A DNA stretch of 64,000 nt. Source: Nevskiaceae bacterium (lineage in GTDB: Bacteria; Pseudomonadota; Gammaproteobacteria; Nevskiales; Nevskiaceae). Each line of letters opens with the position of its first letter. The first letter of the stretch is position 1. The stretch covers positions 21,218 through 85,217 of the forward strand of contig JAKFXK010000010.1 in the NCBI GenBank assembly GCA_021731445.1, given 5' to 3'. The notes beneath the pieces are model-generated. The model was not told the DNA's origin and searched no databases. It was given only the letters and a program-made list of their open reading frames with translations. A program made the position numbers and the translations under genes. This document shows positions 55,302 through 64,000 of the stretch, in pieces.

Positions 55302-55766
55302 ATGACGGACGTCTCTACGTTGCGGCTTTATCTGCTGCGCGCCATGTACCTACTGATGGCGGTTGGCTTAGGCATTACCGTCTGGCCCGGAATACTCGCT
55401 CCAGGCAATGTCTCTCACATGGGCAGTGTCGTTCGCAGCATGCTGGGTGCGCTCGCACTCATGTCTCTATGGGGCCTGCGCTACCCGGTGAGAATGCTTC
55501 CCGTTTTGCTGTTTGAGTTCATGTGGAAAGTAATTTGGGTTGTAGCTTTTGCTCTTGGCCCATGGCTTAGCGGGGATCTCGACCCAGACAGCCAAGAGAC
55601 TCTCTTTTCGTGCCTAATGGGTGTCGTCTTGGTCCCAATCGCCGTACCTTGGGACTATATCTACCGGCACTACATCCGAGCACCTGGAGACCGCTGGAGG
55701 GGAGAAGCAACTAGTGCCCAACCAACGGTTCCAGCCGACGTCCCCGCTTCGCGGGGCCGCGGCTGA
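55302..55766 (+). CDS. Cassette 11 membrane protein
   Basis: A 154-residue protein with four hydrophobic segments (LLRAMYLLMAVGLGITVWPGIL; VRSMLGALALMSLWGLRYPVRMLPVLLFEFMWKVIWVVAFALGPWL; LFSCLMGVVLVPIAVPW). Its last part is read from the damaged attC. Similar four-helix proteins occur in many integrons; function unknown. ATG 55302 is 3 bp from the attC10 core. Confidence 0.7.
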   Translation: MTDVSTLRLYLLRAMYLLMAVGLGITVWPGILAPGNVSHMGSVVRSMLGALALMSLWGLRYPVRMLPVLLFEFMWKVIWVVAFALGPWLSGDLDPDSQETLFSCLMGVVLVPIAVPWDYIYRHYIRAPGDRWRGEATSAQPTVPADVPASRGRG

Positions 55767-55775
55767 ACCTGTGAG
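55716..55775 (+). other. Truncated attC11 at array end
   Basis: GCCCAAC and an inner GC-rich hairpin (GACGTCCCCGCTTCGCGGGGCC) are present, but no GTTRRRY core follows (GCTGAACCTGTGAGACC instead). The array therefore ends in a degraded site. The 150 bp to the kinase gene hold nothing recognisable. Confidence 0.6.
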
Positions 55776-55929
55776 ACCGTGTGGCCTGGAACCTCCGGCC
55801 GAGGCAGAGGGCAATTCAACCGCGCCATCGGATCTCTGGTCGTAAGTTGCAAAGAATGTCCAGTGCATTGGCGCCGCTGGGCACCGTGAAGGCCACGGGA
55901 TTCCGGTAGCAGGTGGGTATCTCAGCACC

Positions 55930-56823
55930 CTAAACCGCTGGCAGCGGCTGTGGTAATGCCGAAAGTGCAAAGCAGAAAATGCTGCCGCCCTCGGCTGGAG
56001 ACTCCACCCAGATCCGTCCACCATGGCGTTCGACAATCTTTTTGCAGATCGCCAGGCCGATGCCGGTACCGGGATACTCCTCCTCGCTGTGCAGCCGCTG
56101 GAACATCTCGAAGATGCGTACGCGGTGCTCGACTGCAATACCGATGCCGTTGTCCTGCACGCTGACGATCACTAGACCGTCCTGCTGTCTGGCTTCAACC
56201 CGTATCCGGGGTATGGTGCCGCGCGCGACGTACTTGATGGCGTTATCGACGAGATTGCGCAGCAGCTGTCTCAGCAGCGCAGCCCCACCCTGCACCATGG
56301 GCAGTTCGCCATGGCTGACCTCGGCAGCTCTGGCGGCCAGCACTGGCTGCAATTCGAGCAGTGCCTGCTCCAGCAATTCGGATAGCACGAGTGCCTGCGG
56401 CTCCAGCTCGCCACGTCCGGCGCGCGAAAAATCCAGCAGGTCATGGATCACATTGCGCAGCTTGTTGGCACCATCGTCGATGAACTGCAGGTACTCCCGG
56501 CACTCGGCGTCGAGTGCATCGCCCAGCTGTGCATGCAAGCGCCGCATCAGCAGCTGTGAAAAGCCGGTGATGCCACGCAGTGGCGCCTGCAGGTCGTGCG
56601 AGGCGATGTAGGCAAACTGTTCAAGCTCGGCATTGCTGCTCGCCAGCGCCGCCCCGTACTGGCGCAGGCTGGCCTCGATCTCACGACGCACCGCCATCTG
56701 TGCTTCTAGGTCGCAATTGCGGTGATAGAGCTCCAGGCTTTTCTGTTCCAGCAACTGTTCTGCCTGGTTGCGTGCCGCGCGCTCCCGCGCCAACTCCCGT
56801 TGCAGCAGTTCGCGTTCGTCCAC
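55930..56823 (-). CDS. Sensor histidine kinase, H-NOX partner
   Basis: About 297 residues, soluble. An N-terminal coiled coil (ERELLQRELARERAARNQAEQLLEQKSLELYHRNCDLEAQ) leads to the H-box FAYIASHDLQAPLRGITGFSQLL, N-box LRNLVDNAIKYVARG, G1 DNGIGI and G2 GTGIGLAICKKIVERHGG. There is no membrane segment or sensor domain, so input likely comes from the H-NOX protein encoded immediately upstream. GTG 56823 begins 8 bp after the H-NOX stop; the ORF-track start at 56913 is a TTG that overlaps H-NOX by 83 bp. Confidence 0.87.
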   Translation of the reverse strand: MDERELLQRELARERAARNQAEQLLEQKSLELYHRNCDLEAQMAVRREIEASLRQYGAALASSNAELEQFAYIASHDLQAPLRGITGFSQLLMRRLHAQLGDALDAECREYLQFIDDGANKLRNVIHDLLDFSRAGRGELEPQALVLSELLEQALLELQPVLAARAAEVSHGELPMVQGGAALLRQLLRNLVDNAIKYVARGTIPRIRVEARQQDGLVIVSVQDNGIGIAVEHRVRIFEMFQRLHSEEEYPGTGIGLAICKKIVERHGGRIWVESPAEGGSIFCFALSALPQPLPAV

Positions 56824-56830
56824 GAATGGC

Positions 56831-57373
56831 TCAGGCAGGGGCAAGCGTGAAGCGCGCCGAGGTTCCGGCTCCACCGGAAATATCTTCCACCAACAAAACC
56901 AGAGGGTCGCCAAAATGCTTCATCGTGGCACGCACGAGACCTTCGGCAAAAGCGGCCATCGGGCGCGGCGAACGGTATTCCATCACCAGCTGTCCAGCGG
57001 CACAGGGCGGGTAGGTAAACGAGGGCAGTTCAGCATCCGGATAGAGTTTGCGCACCTCGACGTGGATGTAATCCTCGATCCGCGAGAGAAAATCCACCGT
57101 GCCGGATGCTTCAGTGAAAAAGCGGCCGTAATGCCGTGTAAACATGACGAACACATGTTCGCCGAAGGCGATCAGAAGATCGCGCAGTGGCAAGGCTGTG
57201 GCCCGGCTCAGCTCCAGCGCCATCGCCACCATCTCGCGGTGGTCATAGTTGCCGACTGCCGTGTAGGCACCATCGTGTGCGCCACCAGCGGCAGTGATGA
57301 TCCGGTCCTTCACGGCCAGTCCGAATCGCTCGCCAACCATGTCGAGAAACTCGGTGAAGATCATGCCTTTCAT
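56831..57373 (-). CDS. H-NOX heme nitric-oxide-binding protein
   Basis: A 180-residue heme protein. It starts MKGMIFTEFLDMVGERFGLAVKD. The proximal heme histidine is in IEDYIHVEVRKLYPDAELPSF, and the YxSxR propionate-binding motif is VMEYRSPRPM. GGAGG lies seven bases before ATG 57373. Bacterial H-NOX proteins bind NO and inhibit a neighbouring kinase, often controlling biofilm or cyclic-di-GMP. The kinase follows in the same operon. Confidence 0.95.
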   Translation of the reverse strand: MKGMIFTEFLDMVGERFGLAVKDRIITAAGGAHDGAYTAVGNYDHREMVAMALELSRATALPLRDLLIAFGEHVFVMFTRHYGRFFTEASGTVDFLSRIEDYIHVEVRKLYPDAELPSFTYPPCAAGQLVMEYRSPRPMAAFAEGLVRATMKHFGDPLVLLVEDISGGAGTSARFTLAPA

Positions 57374-57448
57374 GTGTCGCCCTCCGTTGCTTGATGCTAC
57401 ACCGGCAGACCACATTCAAAGCACCCGGCAGCGGGCGGATTCACCCGC

Positions 57449-57967
57449 CTAGCGGCGGGCGCGGAAGAAATCCCGCAGCAACTGGCCGCACTCGGCTTCG
57501 AGCACTCCACCCACCCACTCCACGCGGTGGTTGAGGCGGGGATTGGCAATCACATCGTAAAGCGAATGCACGGCCCCGGCCCTGGGGTCTGCCGCGCCGA
57601 ACACCAGCCGCTGCACACGGGCGTGGATAATGGCACCCGCGCACATCACGCAGGGTTCGAGGGTGACATAGAGCGTGGTGCCGGTGAGCCGGTAGTTGCC
57701 CTCCAACTTTGCAGCCGCCCTGAGCGCAATCATTTCGGCGTGGCCACTGGGGTCGTGGTCAGTAATGGGGCGGTTGTGGCCCTCGGCGATCAACTGGCCA
57801 TCCCTGACCAACACGGCCCCCACCGGCACTTCGCCCTTCGCGGCGGCTTGCTCGGCCAATGCAAGGGCGCGCTGCATCCAGCGCTGATCCACCTGGCTGC
57901 CCTCCAGCTCGGTCATTTCGCTGCGCAGTGGACGGGCTTTGCGCAATTGTTCCGGGTGCAGTGCCAT
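57449..57967 (-). CDS. tadA: tRNA-specific adenosine(34) deaminase
   Basis: A 172-residue zinc deaminase with the catalytic HAE (PSGHAEMIALRAAA) and PCVMC (LEPCVMCAGAIIHAR) motifs, and the TadA-type C-terminus RLNHRVEWVGGVLEAECGQLLRDFF. It converts A34 to inosine in the tRNA-Arg anticodon. The N-terminus may be shorter (Met18). It lies after guaA in the same direction, separated by a GC hairpin. Confidence 0.93.
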   Translation of the reverse strand: MALHPEQLRKARPLRSEMTELEGSQVDQRWMQRALALAEQAAAKGEVPVGAVLVRDGQLIAEGHNRPITDHDPSGHAEMIALRAAAKLEGNYRLTGTTLYVTLEPCVMCAGAIIHARVQRLVFGAADPRAGAVHSLYDVIANPRLNHRVEWVGGVLEAECGQLLRDFFRARR

Positions 57968-57986
57968 CCCAAACCCCCTCCCCTAA

Positions 57987-58009
57987 CCCCTCCCCGCAAG
58001 GGGGAGGGG
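57987..58009. terminator. GC-rich hairpin between guaA and tadA
   Basis: CCCCTCCCC-GCAAG-GGGGAGGGG, nine-base arms. It has no U-run, so it may be a dispersed repeat or a pause site rather than a true terminator. Confidence 0.45.
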
Positions 58010-58028
58010 AATCTCAAGCCAATGTGCG

Positions 58029-59600
58029 CTATTCCCACTCAATGGTGGCGGGCGGCTTGCCCGAAATGTCGTAGACCACGCGGCTCACACCCGGCACTTC
58101 ATTGACGATGCGGCGGCTGCAGACATCAAGTAATTCATACGGCAGATGCGCCCAGTGGGCGGTCATGAAGTCGATGGTCTGCACCGCACGCAAGGCAATC
58201 ACCGGCTCATAGCGACGGCCATCGCCGGTGACGCCCACACTCTTGACGGGGAGGAAGACGGCAAAAGCTTGTGAGGTCTTGTCATACCACCCGCTCTTGC
58301 GCAGCTCGTCGATAAAGATCGCGTCGGCGCGGCGCAAGGTATCAGCGCTGGGTTTATCGACAGCACCGAGGATGCGCACACCGAGGCCAGGACCGGGGAA
58401 TGGGTGACGGAAAACCATCTCGCGCGGCAGGCCAAGTTCAAGGCCCAACGCGCGCACTTCGTCCTTGAACAGTTCGCGCAGTGGCTCGACCAGCGACATG
58501 CGCATGTGTGCCGGCAGGCCGCCGACGTTATGGTGCGATTTGATGACGTGGGCCTTGCCGGTCTTGGCGCCGGCACTCTCGATCACGTCCGGGTAGATGG
58601 TGCCCTGTGCGAGGAACTCGACATCCTTCAGTTTCGTGGCCTCCTGCTCGAAGACGTCGATGAAGGTCTTGCCGATGATCTTGCGCTTGGCTTCGGGGTC
58701 GGCAACACCAGCCAGACGTTCGAGGAACATCGACTCGGCATCGGCGCGAATCACCTTCACGCCCATGTTGTTGGCGAACATCTGCATCACCGCATCGCCT
58801 TCGTTCAGGCGCAAGAGGCCGTTGTCGACGAACACGCAGGTGAGCTGTGCGCCGATGGCCTTGTGCAACAAGGCCGCCACCACGCTGCTATCTACACCAC
58901 CACTCAAGCCCAGTAGCACTTTCTTGTTGCCGACCTGCGCACGCACACGGGCGATGGCGTCCTCGGCGATGTTGGAGGGCGTCCAGGCATTGCCGCAGCC
59001 GCAGATGTCATGGACGAAGCGCGAATAGATTTCCTTGCCCTTGCTGGTGTGCGTCACTTCCGGATGGAACTGCACGGCGTAGAGGCCACGTGACTCGTCG
59101 GCCATCGCGGCGAGTTCGAGATCGTGCGTGGAGCCGATGCGGGTGAAGCCTGTGGGCAGCGCACTCACGTAGTCACCGTGGCTCATCCAGACATCCAGCA
59201 AGCCGTGGCCTTCGGCGTTGGCGCGATCCTGGATGCCATTGAACAGGCGCGAATGGCCGCGCGCGCGCAGCTCGGCGTAGCCGAACTCCTTGACGCTGCC
59301 GGGTGACATCTGGCCACCCAGCTGGATCGCCATGGTCTGCATGCCGTAGCAGATGCCGAACACCGGCACGCCGAGATCGAATACCGCCTGCGGCGCACGG
59401 GGTGAACCGGCATCGAGAGTCGACTCCGGCCCGCCGGAGAGAATCACGCCCTTGGGCGCGAAGTCGCGGATGGCAGCCTCATCCATATCAAAGGGATGCA
59501 ACTCGCAATACACGCCCAGTTCGCGCACGCGGCGGGCGATGAGCTGGCTGACCTGGCTGCCGAAATCGAGGATGAGGATTTTGTCTTGGTGGATGTTCAT
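58029..59600 (-). CDS. guaA: GMP synthase (glutamine-hydrolysing)
   Basis: A 523-residue enzyme of standard length. The glutamine amidotransferase domain has the nucleophile [16 protein letters not shown] and the His-Glu pair in [10 protein letters not shown]. The synthetase domain has the PP-loop [18 protein letters not shown] and the dimerisation end [39 protein letters not shown]. It turns XMP into GMP. ATG 59600 gives [27 protein letters not shown]; the ORF-track extension is an upstream read-through. It follows guaB behind a terminator. Confidence 0.97.
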   Translation of the reverse strand: MNIHQDKILILDFGSQVSQLIARRVRELGVYCELHPFDMDEAAIRDFAPKGVILSGGPESTLDAGSPRAPQAVFDLGVPVFGICYGMQTMAIQLGGQMSPGSVKEFGYAELRARGHSRLFNGIQDRANAEGHGLLDVWMSHGDYVSALPTGFTRIGSTHDLELAAMADESRGLYAVQFHPEVTHTSKGKEIYSRFVHDICGCGNAWTPSNIAEDAIARVRAQVGNKKVLLGLSGGVDSSVVAALLHKAIGAQLTCVFVDNGLLRLNEGDAVMQMFANNMGVKVIRADAESMFLERLAGVADPEAKRKIIGKTFIDVFEQEATKLKDVEFLAQGTIYPDVIESAGAKTGKAHVIKSHHNVGGLPAHMRMSLVEPLRELFKDEVRALGLELGLPREMVFRHPFPGPGLGVRILGAVDKPSADTLRRADAIFIDELRKSGWYDKTSQAFAVFLPVKSVGVTGDGRRYEPVIALRAVQTIDFMTAHWAHLPYELLDVCSRRIVNEVPGVSRVVYDISGKPPATIEWE

Positions 59601-59622
59601 TGCGGCTTCGATCTTCACTACG

Positions 59623-59646
59623 AAAAAGCCCCGGCGAACCGGGGCT
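59623..59646 (-). terminator. Terminator between guaB and guaA
   Basis: Minus strand AGCCCCGG-TTCG-CCGGGGCT followed by UUUU. An eight-base stem with a UUCG loop: a strong intrinsic terminator 10 bp after guaB, so guaA either relies on read-through or has its own start signal. Confidence 0.9.
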
Positions 59647-59655
59647 GAAGAAAAC

Positions 59656-62473
<2,818 letters not shown>

Positions 62474-62477
<4 letters not shown>

Positions 62478-63619
62478 ACCACAAGGCCGAGCTGGAACTG
62501 TTCAGAGACAACGTCAAGAAATTCCTGGCCAGCGAAATCGCACCGCATTACGAAAGCTGGGAAAAGGCGGGAATCATCCCGCGCGAAACCTGGACAAAGT
62601 TCGGCAATCACGGCCTGCTCTGCGTCGATACGCCTGAAGAATTCGGCGGCATCGGCGCACCTTTCGAGTTCAGCTGCGTGGTGCTGGAGGAAGTGGGCCG
62701 CTTCGGCTTTGGCGCGCTGGGGGCCAACCTCGCCGTGCACAGCGATATCGTCGCGCCCTACATCACCCACCTGGGCACTGATGCCCAGAAGAAGCACTAC
62801 CTGCCCAAGCTCGTCACGGGCGAGTTCGTCGGCGCGATTGCGATGACCGAGCCGGGTGCAGGCAGCGATCTGCAAGGGGCAAAAACCACCGCTGTCGCTG
62901 AGGGCAGCGATTACCTCATCAGCGGCAGCAAGACCTTCATCACCAACGGCCAGCATGCCGATGTGGTGATTACCTTCACCAAGACCGACCCTGCCGCCAA
63001 AGCACGCGGCACCACGCTGTTCTTGGTCGATACCGCTACCCAGGGCTTTGCGCGCGGCCGCAACCTGGAGAAGATCGGCCAGCACTGTGGCGATACCTCG
63101 GAGATGTTTTTCGACAACGTGCGCGTGCCGGCGTCCGCCGTGCTGGGCGCAGTCGGCAACGGCTTTGGACACCTGGTGGACGAGTTGCCGCGCGAACGCC
63201 TGACGCTGGCTGTGGGCGCGGTGGGTGCCGCCGACGGCATGATCGCCATGACCATCGACTACGTGAAGAACCGCAAGGCCTTTGGCACGCCGCTCTCGAC
63301 GATGCAGAACACCCGTTTCGAGCTAGCCGAGATGCAGACCCAGCTCGATGTCGTGCGCGCCTACGTCGAGCAGTGTGCAACAGCCTATGCGGCCGGAAAG
63401 ATGGACGTGCCGATGGCCGCCAAAGTCAAGCTCGCCGCCACCGAGATGCAGTTCCGCACCGCCGACCGCTGCCTGCAGCTGTTCGGCGGCTATGGCTACA
63501 TGAGCGAGTATCCGATCAGCCGCCACTTCGTCGATGCCCGCGTGCAGCGCATCTACGGCGGCACCAGCGAGATCATGAAAGAGGTGATCGCCCGCTCGCT
63601 TTTGGGCATGGGCAGGTGA
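62474..63619 (+). CDS. Acyl-CoA dehydrogenase
   Basis: A 381-residue flavoenzyme. The flavin/substrate segments are GAIAMTEPGAGSDLQGAKTTA and FITNGQHADVVITFTKTDP. The signatures QNTRFELAEMQTQLDVVRAYVEQC and QLFGGYGYMSEYPISRHFVDARVQRIYGGTSEIMKEVIARSLLG contain the usual IYGGTSEI end and the Glu base region. It performs the first step of fatty-acid or branched-chain acyl-CoA oxidation; chain length cannot be predicted. It is coupled to xseA by ATGA, which is unusual but common enough as a chance operon. Confidence 0.94.
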
Positions 63620-63632
63620 CGCCCGCGATCAC

Positions 63633-64000
63633 TCAACCGGAGCAGAACTCGTAAACCCCGGCACTGCCCGTGGCACTTCCGGAACTACGGGTATAACGGA
63701 ACTCGACCGTGTCATAGGGTCGGGTGGTGGTATTCAGTGAACGCGATGCTGGCTGGGCAAATGATCCCTGCCCATCGGTTCGGAAGTTGAAACTGTCCTG
63801 CAAGGCGCCGGCGCGATAGGTATTGAGCTGGTAGTTCGCAACACTCTGCGTGGTGGCACCGATCTCGTAGACCACACCCACGGTCGTTCCGGCCGCGAAC
63901 ACGCCGCCGCCACTCGCTCGTGCCGAGACCGCGACCGCTCCCGAAGCCGTGCCTTCCATGCGCAACTCCGCCACTGTGCCGAAACTGCCGTCGGCAGCGG
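63633..64000 (-). CDS. Hypothetical protein, 5' end outside window
   Basis: The frame is open to the right edge (reading AADGSFGTVAELRMEGTASGAVAVSARASGGGVFAAG...), so the ORF-track GTG at 63974 is probably internal. The visible 120 residues are rich in Gly, Ser, Thr and Ala with short beta strands (VYEIGATTQSVANYQLNTYRAGALQDSFNFRTDGQGSFAQPAS) and end VYEFCSG. It looks like a secreted or surface beta protein; no family is recognised. Confidence 0.55.
   Translation of the reverse strand, partial: AADGSFGTVAELRMEGTASGAVAVSARASGGGVFAAGTTVGVVYEIGATTQSVANYQLNTYRAGALQDSFNFRTDGQGSFAQPASRSLNTTTRPYDTVEFRYTRSSGSATGSAGVYEFCSG

Noticed and set aside
50800-55800. CRISPR array for the regularly repeated hairpin sequences
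   Set aside because: Repeats are palindromic 58-88 bp attC sites with coding DNA of variable length between them, not short repeats with uniform spacers.

Overview
The window is GC-rich bacterial chromosome with Gram-negative architecture: lipoproteins, RND and ABC tripartite exporters, MlaA, and periplasmic DegP. The tadA-guaA-guaB-xseA block and the type of integron cassettes suggest a gammaproteobacterium, perhaps near Xanthomonadales or Nevskiales. The taxonomic call is inference. No rRNA, tRNA or CRISPR array was seen.

Layout. 1-1.6 kb: a cupin lipoprotein, then a MerR regulator with a DUF4396 membrane protein. 1.9-9.4 kb (minus): an eight-gene operon of reductase (SDR), mlaA, FtsX-type permease, ABC ATPase, HlyD adaptor, outer-membrane factor, cupin-8/JmjC protein and SMR pump, with seven stop/start junctions that overlap or nearly touch. 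It looks like a lipid or amphiphile modification and export system. 9.6-20 kb: a glycine-zipper protein, a glycosyltransferase, DegP, a TIR-domain protein, a flippase with a GT4 enzyme, a DUF5329 protein, and a CDP-glycerol-transferase-like gene with cyclopropane synthase. 19.4-28 kb (minus): a PepSY/response-regulator/kinase operon followed by an RND efflux operon that ends in a PAP2 phosphatase. 28-43.8 kb: a large metal-resistance region with a DmeR/DmeF pair, CzcCBA, a P1B-4 ATPase, HupE, DUF411, a phosphatase and MFS. 43.9-50.8 kb: accessory DNA with unknown genes, an XRE regulator, a Tn3-family transposase, a ribbon-helix-helix protein and repeats. 50.8-55.8 kb: an integron cassette array with ten intact attC sites, one truncated attC and no integrase gene in the window. 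55.9-64 kb: an H-NOX/kinase pair, then housekeeping tadA, guaA, guaB, xseA, an acyl-CoA dehydrogenase and a partial gene.

The most notable result is a direct-repeat box, SYTAAY-N5-CYTAAK read in the direction of transcription. It occurs five times, each time in the upstream intergenic region of a minus-strand gene: the SDR/ABC operon, degP, the CDP-glycerol-transferase/cfa pair, the RND operon, and the pepSY-RR-HK operon itself. The repeat spacing is 11 bp, as for PmrA- and BqsR-type OmpR-family regulators. This suggests that the encoded two-component system controls a local envelope regulon including itself, two exporters, a periplasmic protease and lipid-modifying enzymes. A second highlight is an integron cassette encoding an apparently circularly permuted acyl-carrier-protein fold that lacks the pantetheine serine.
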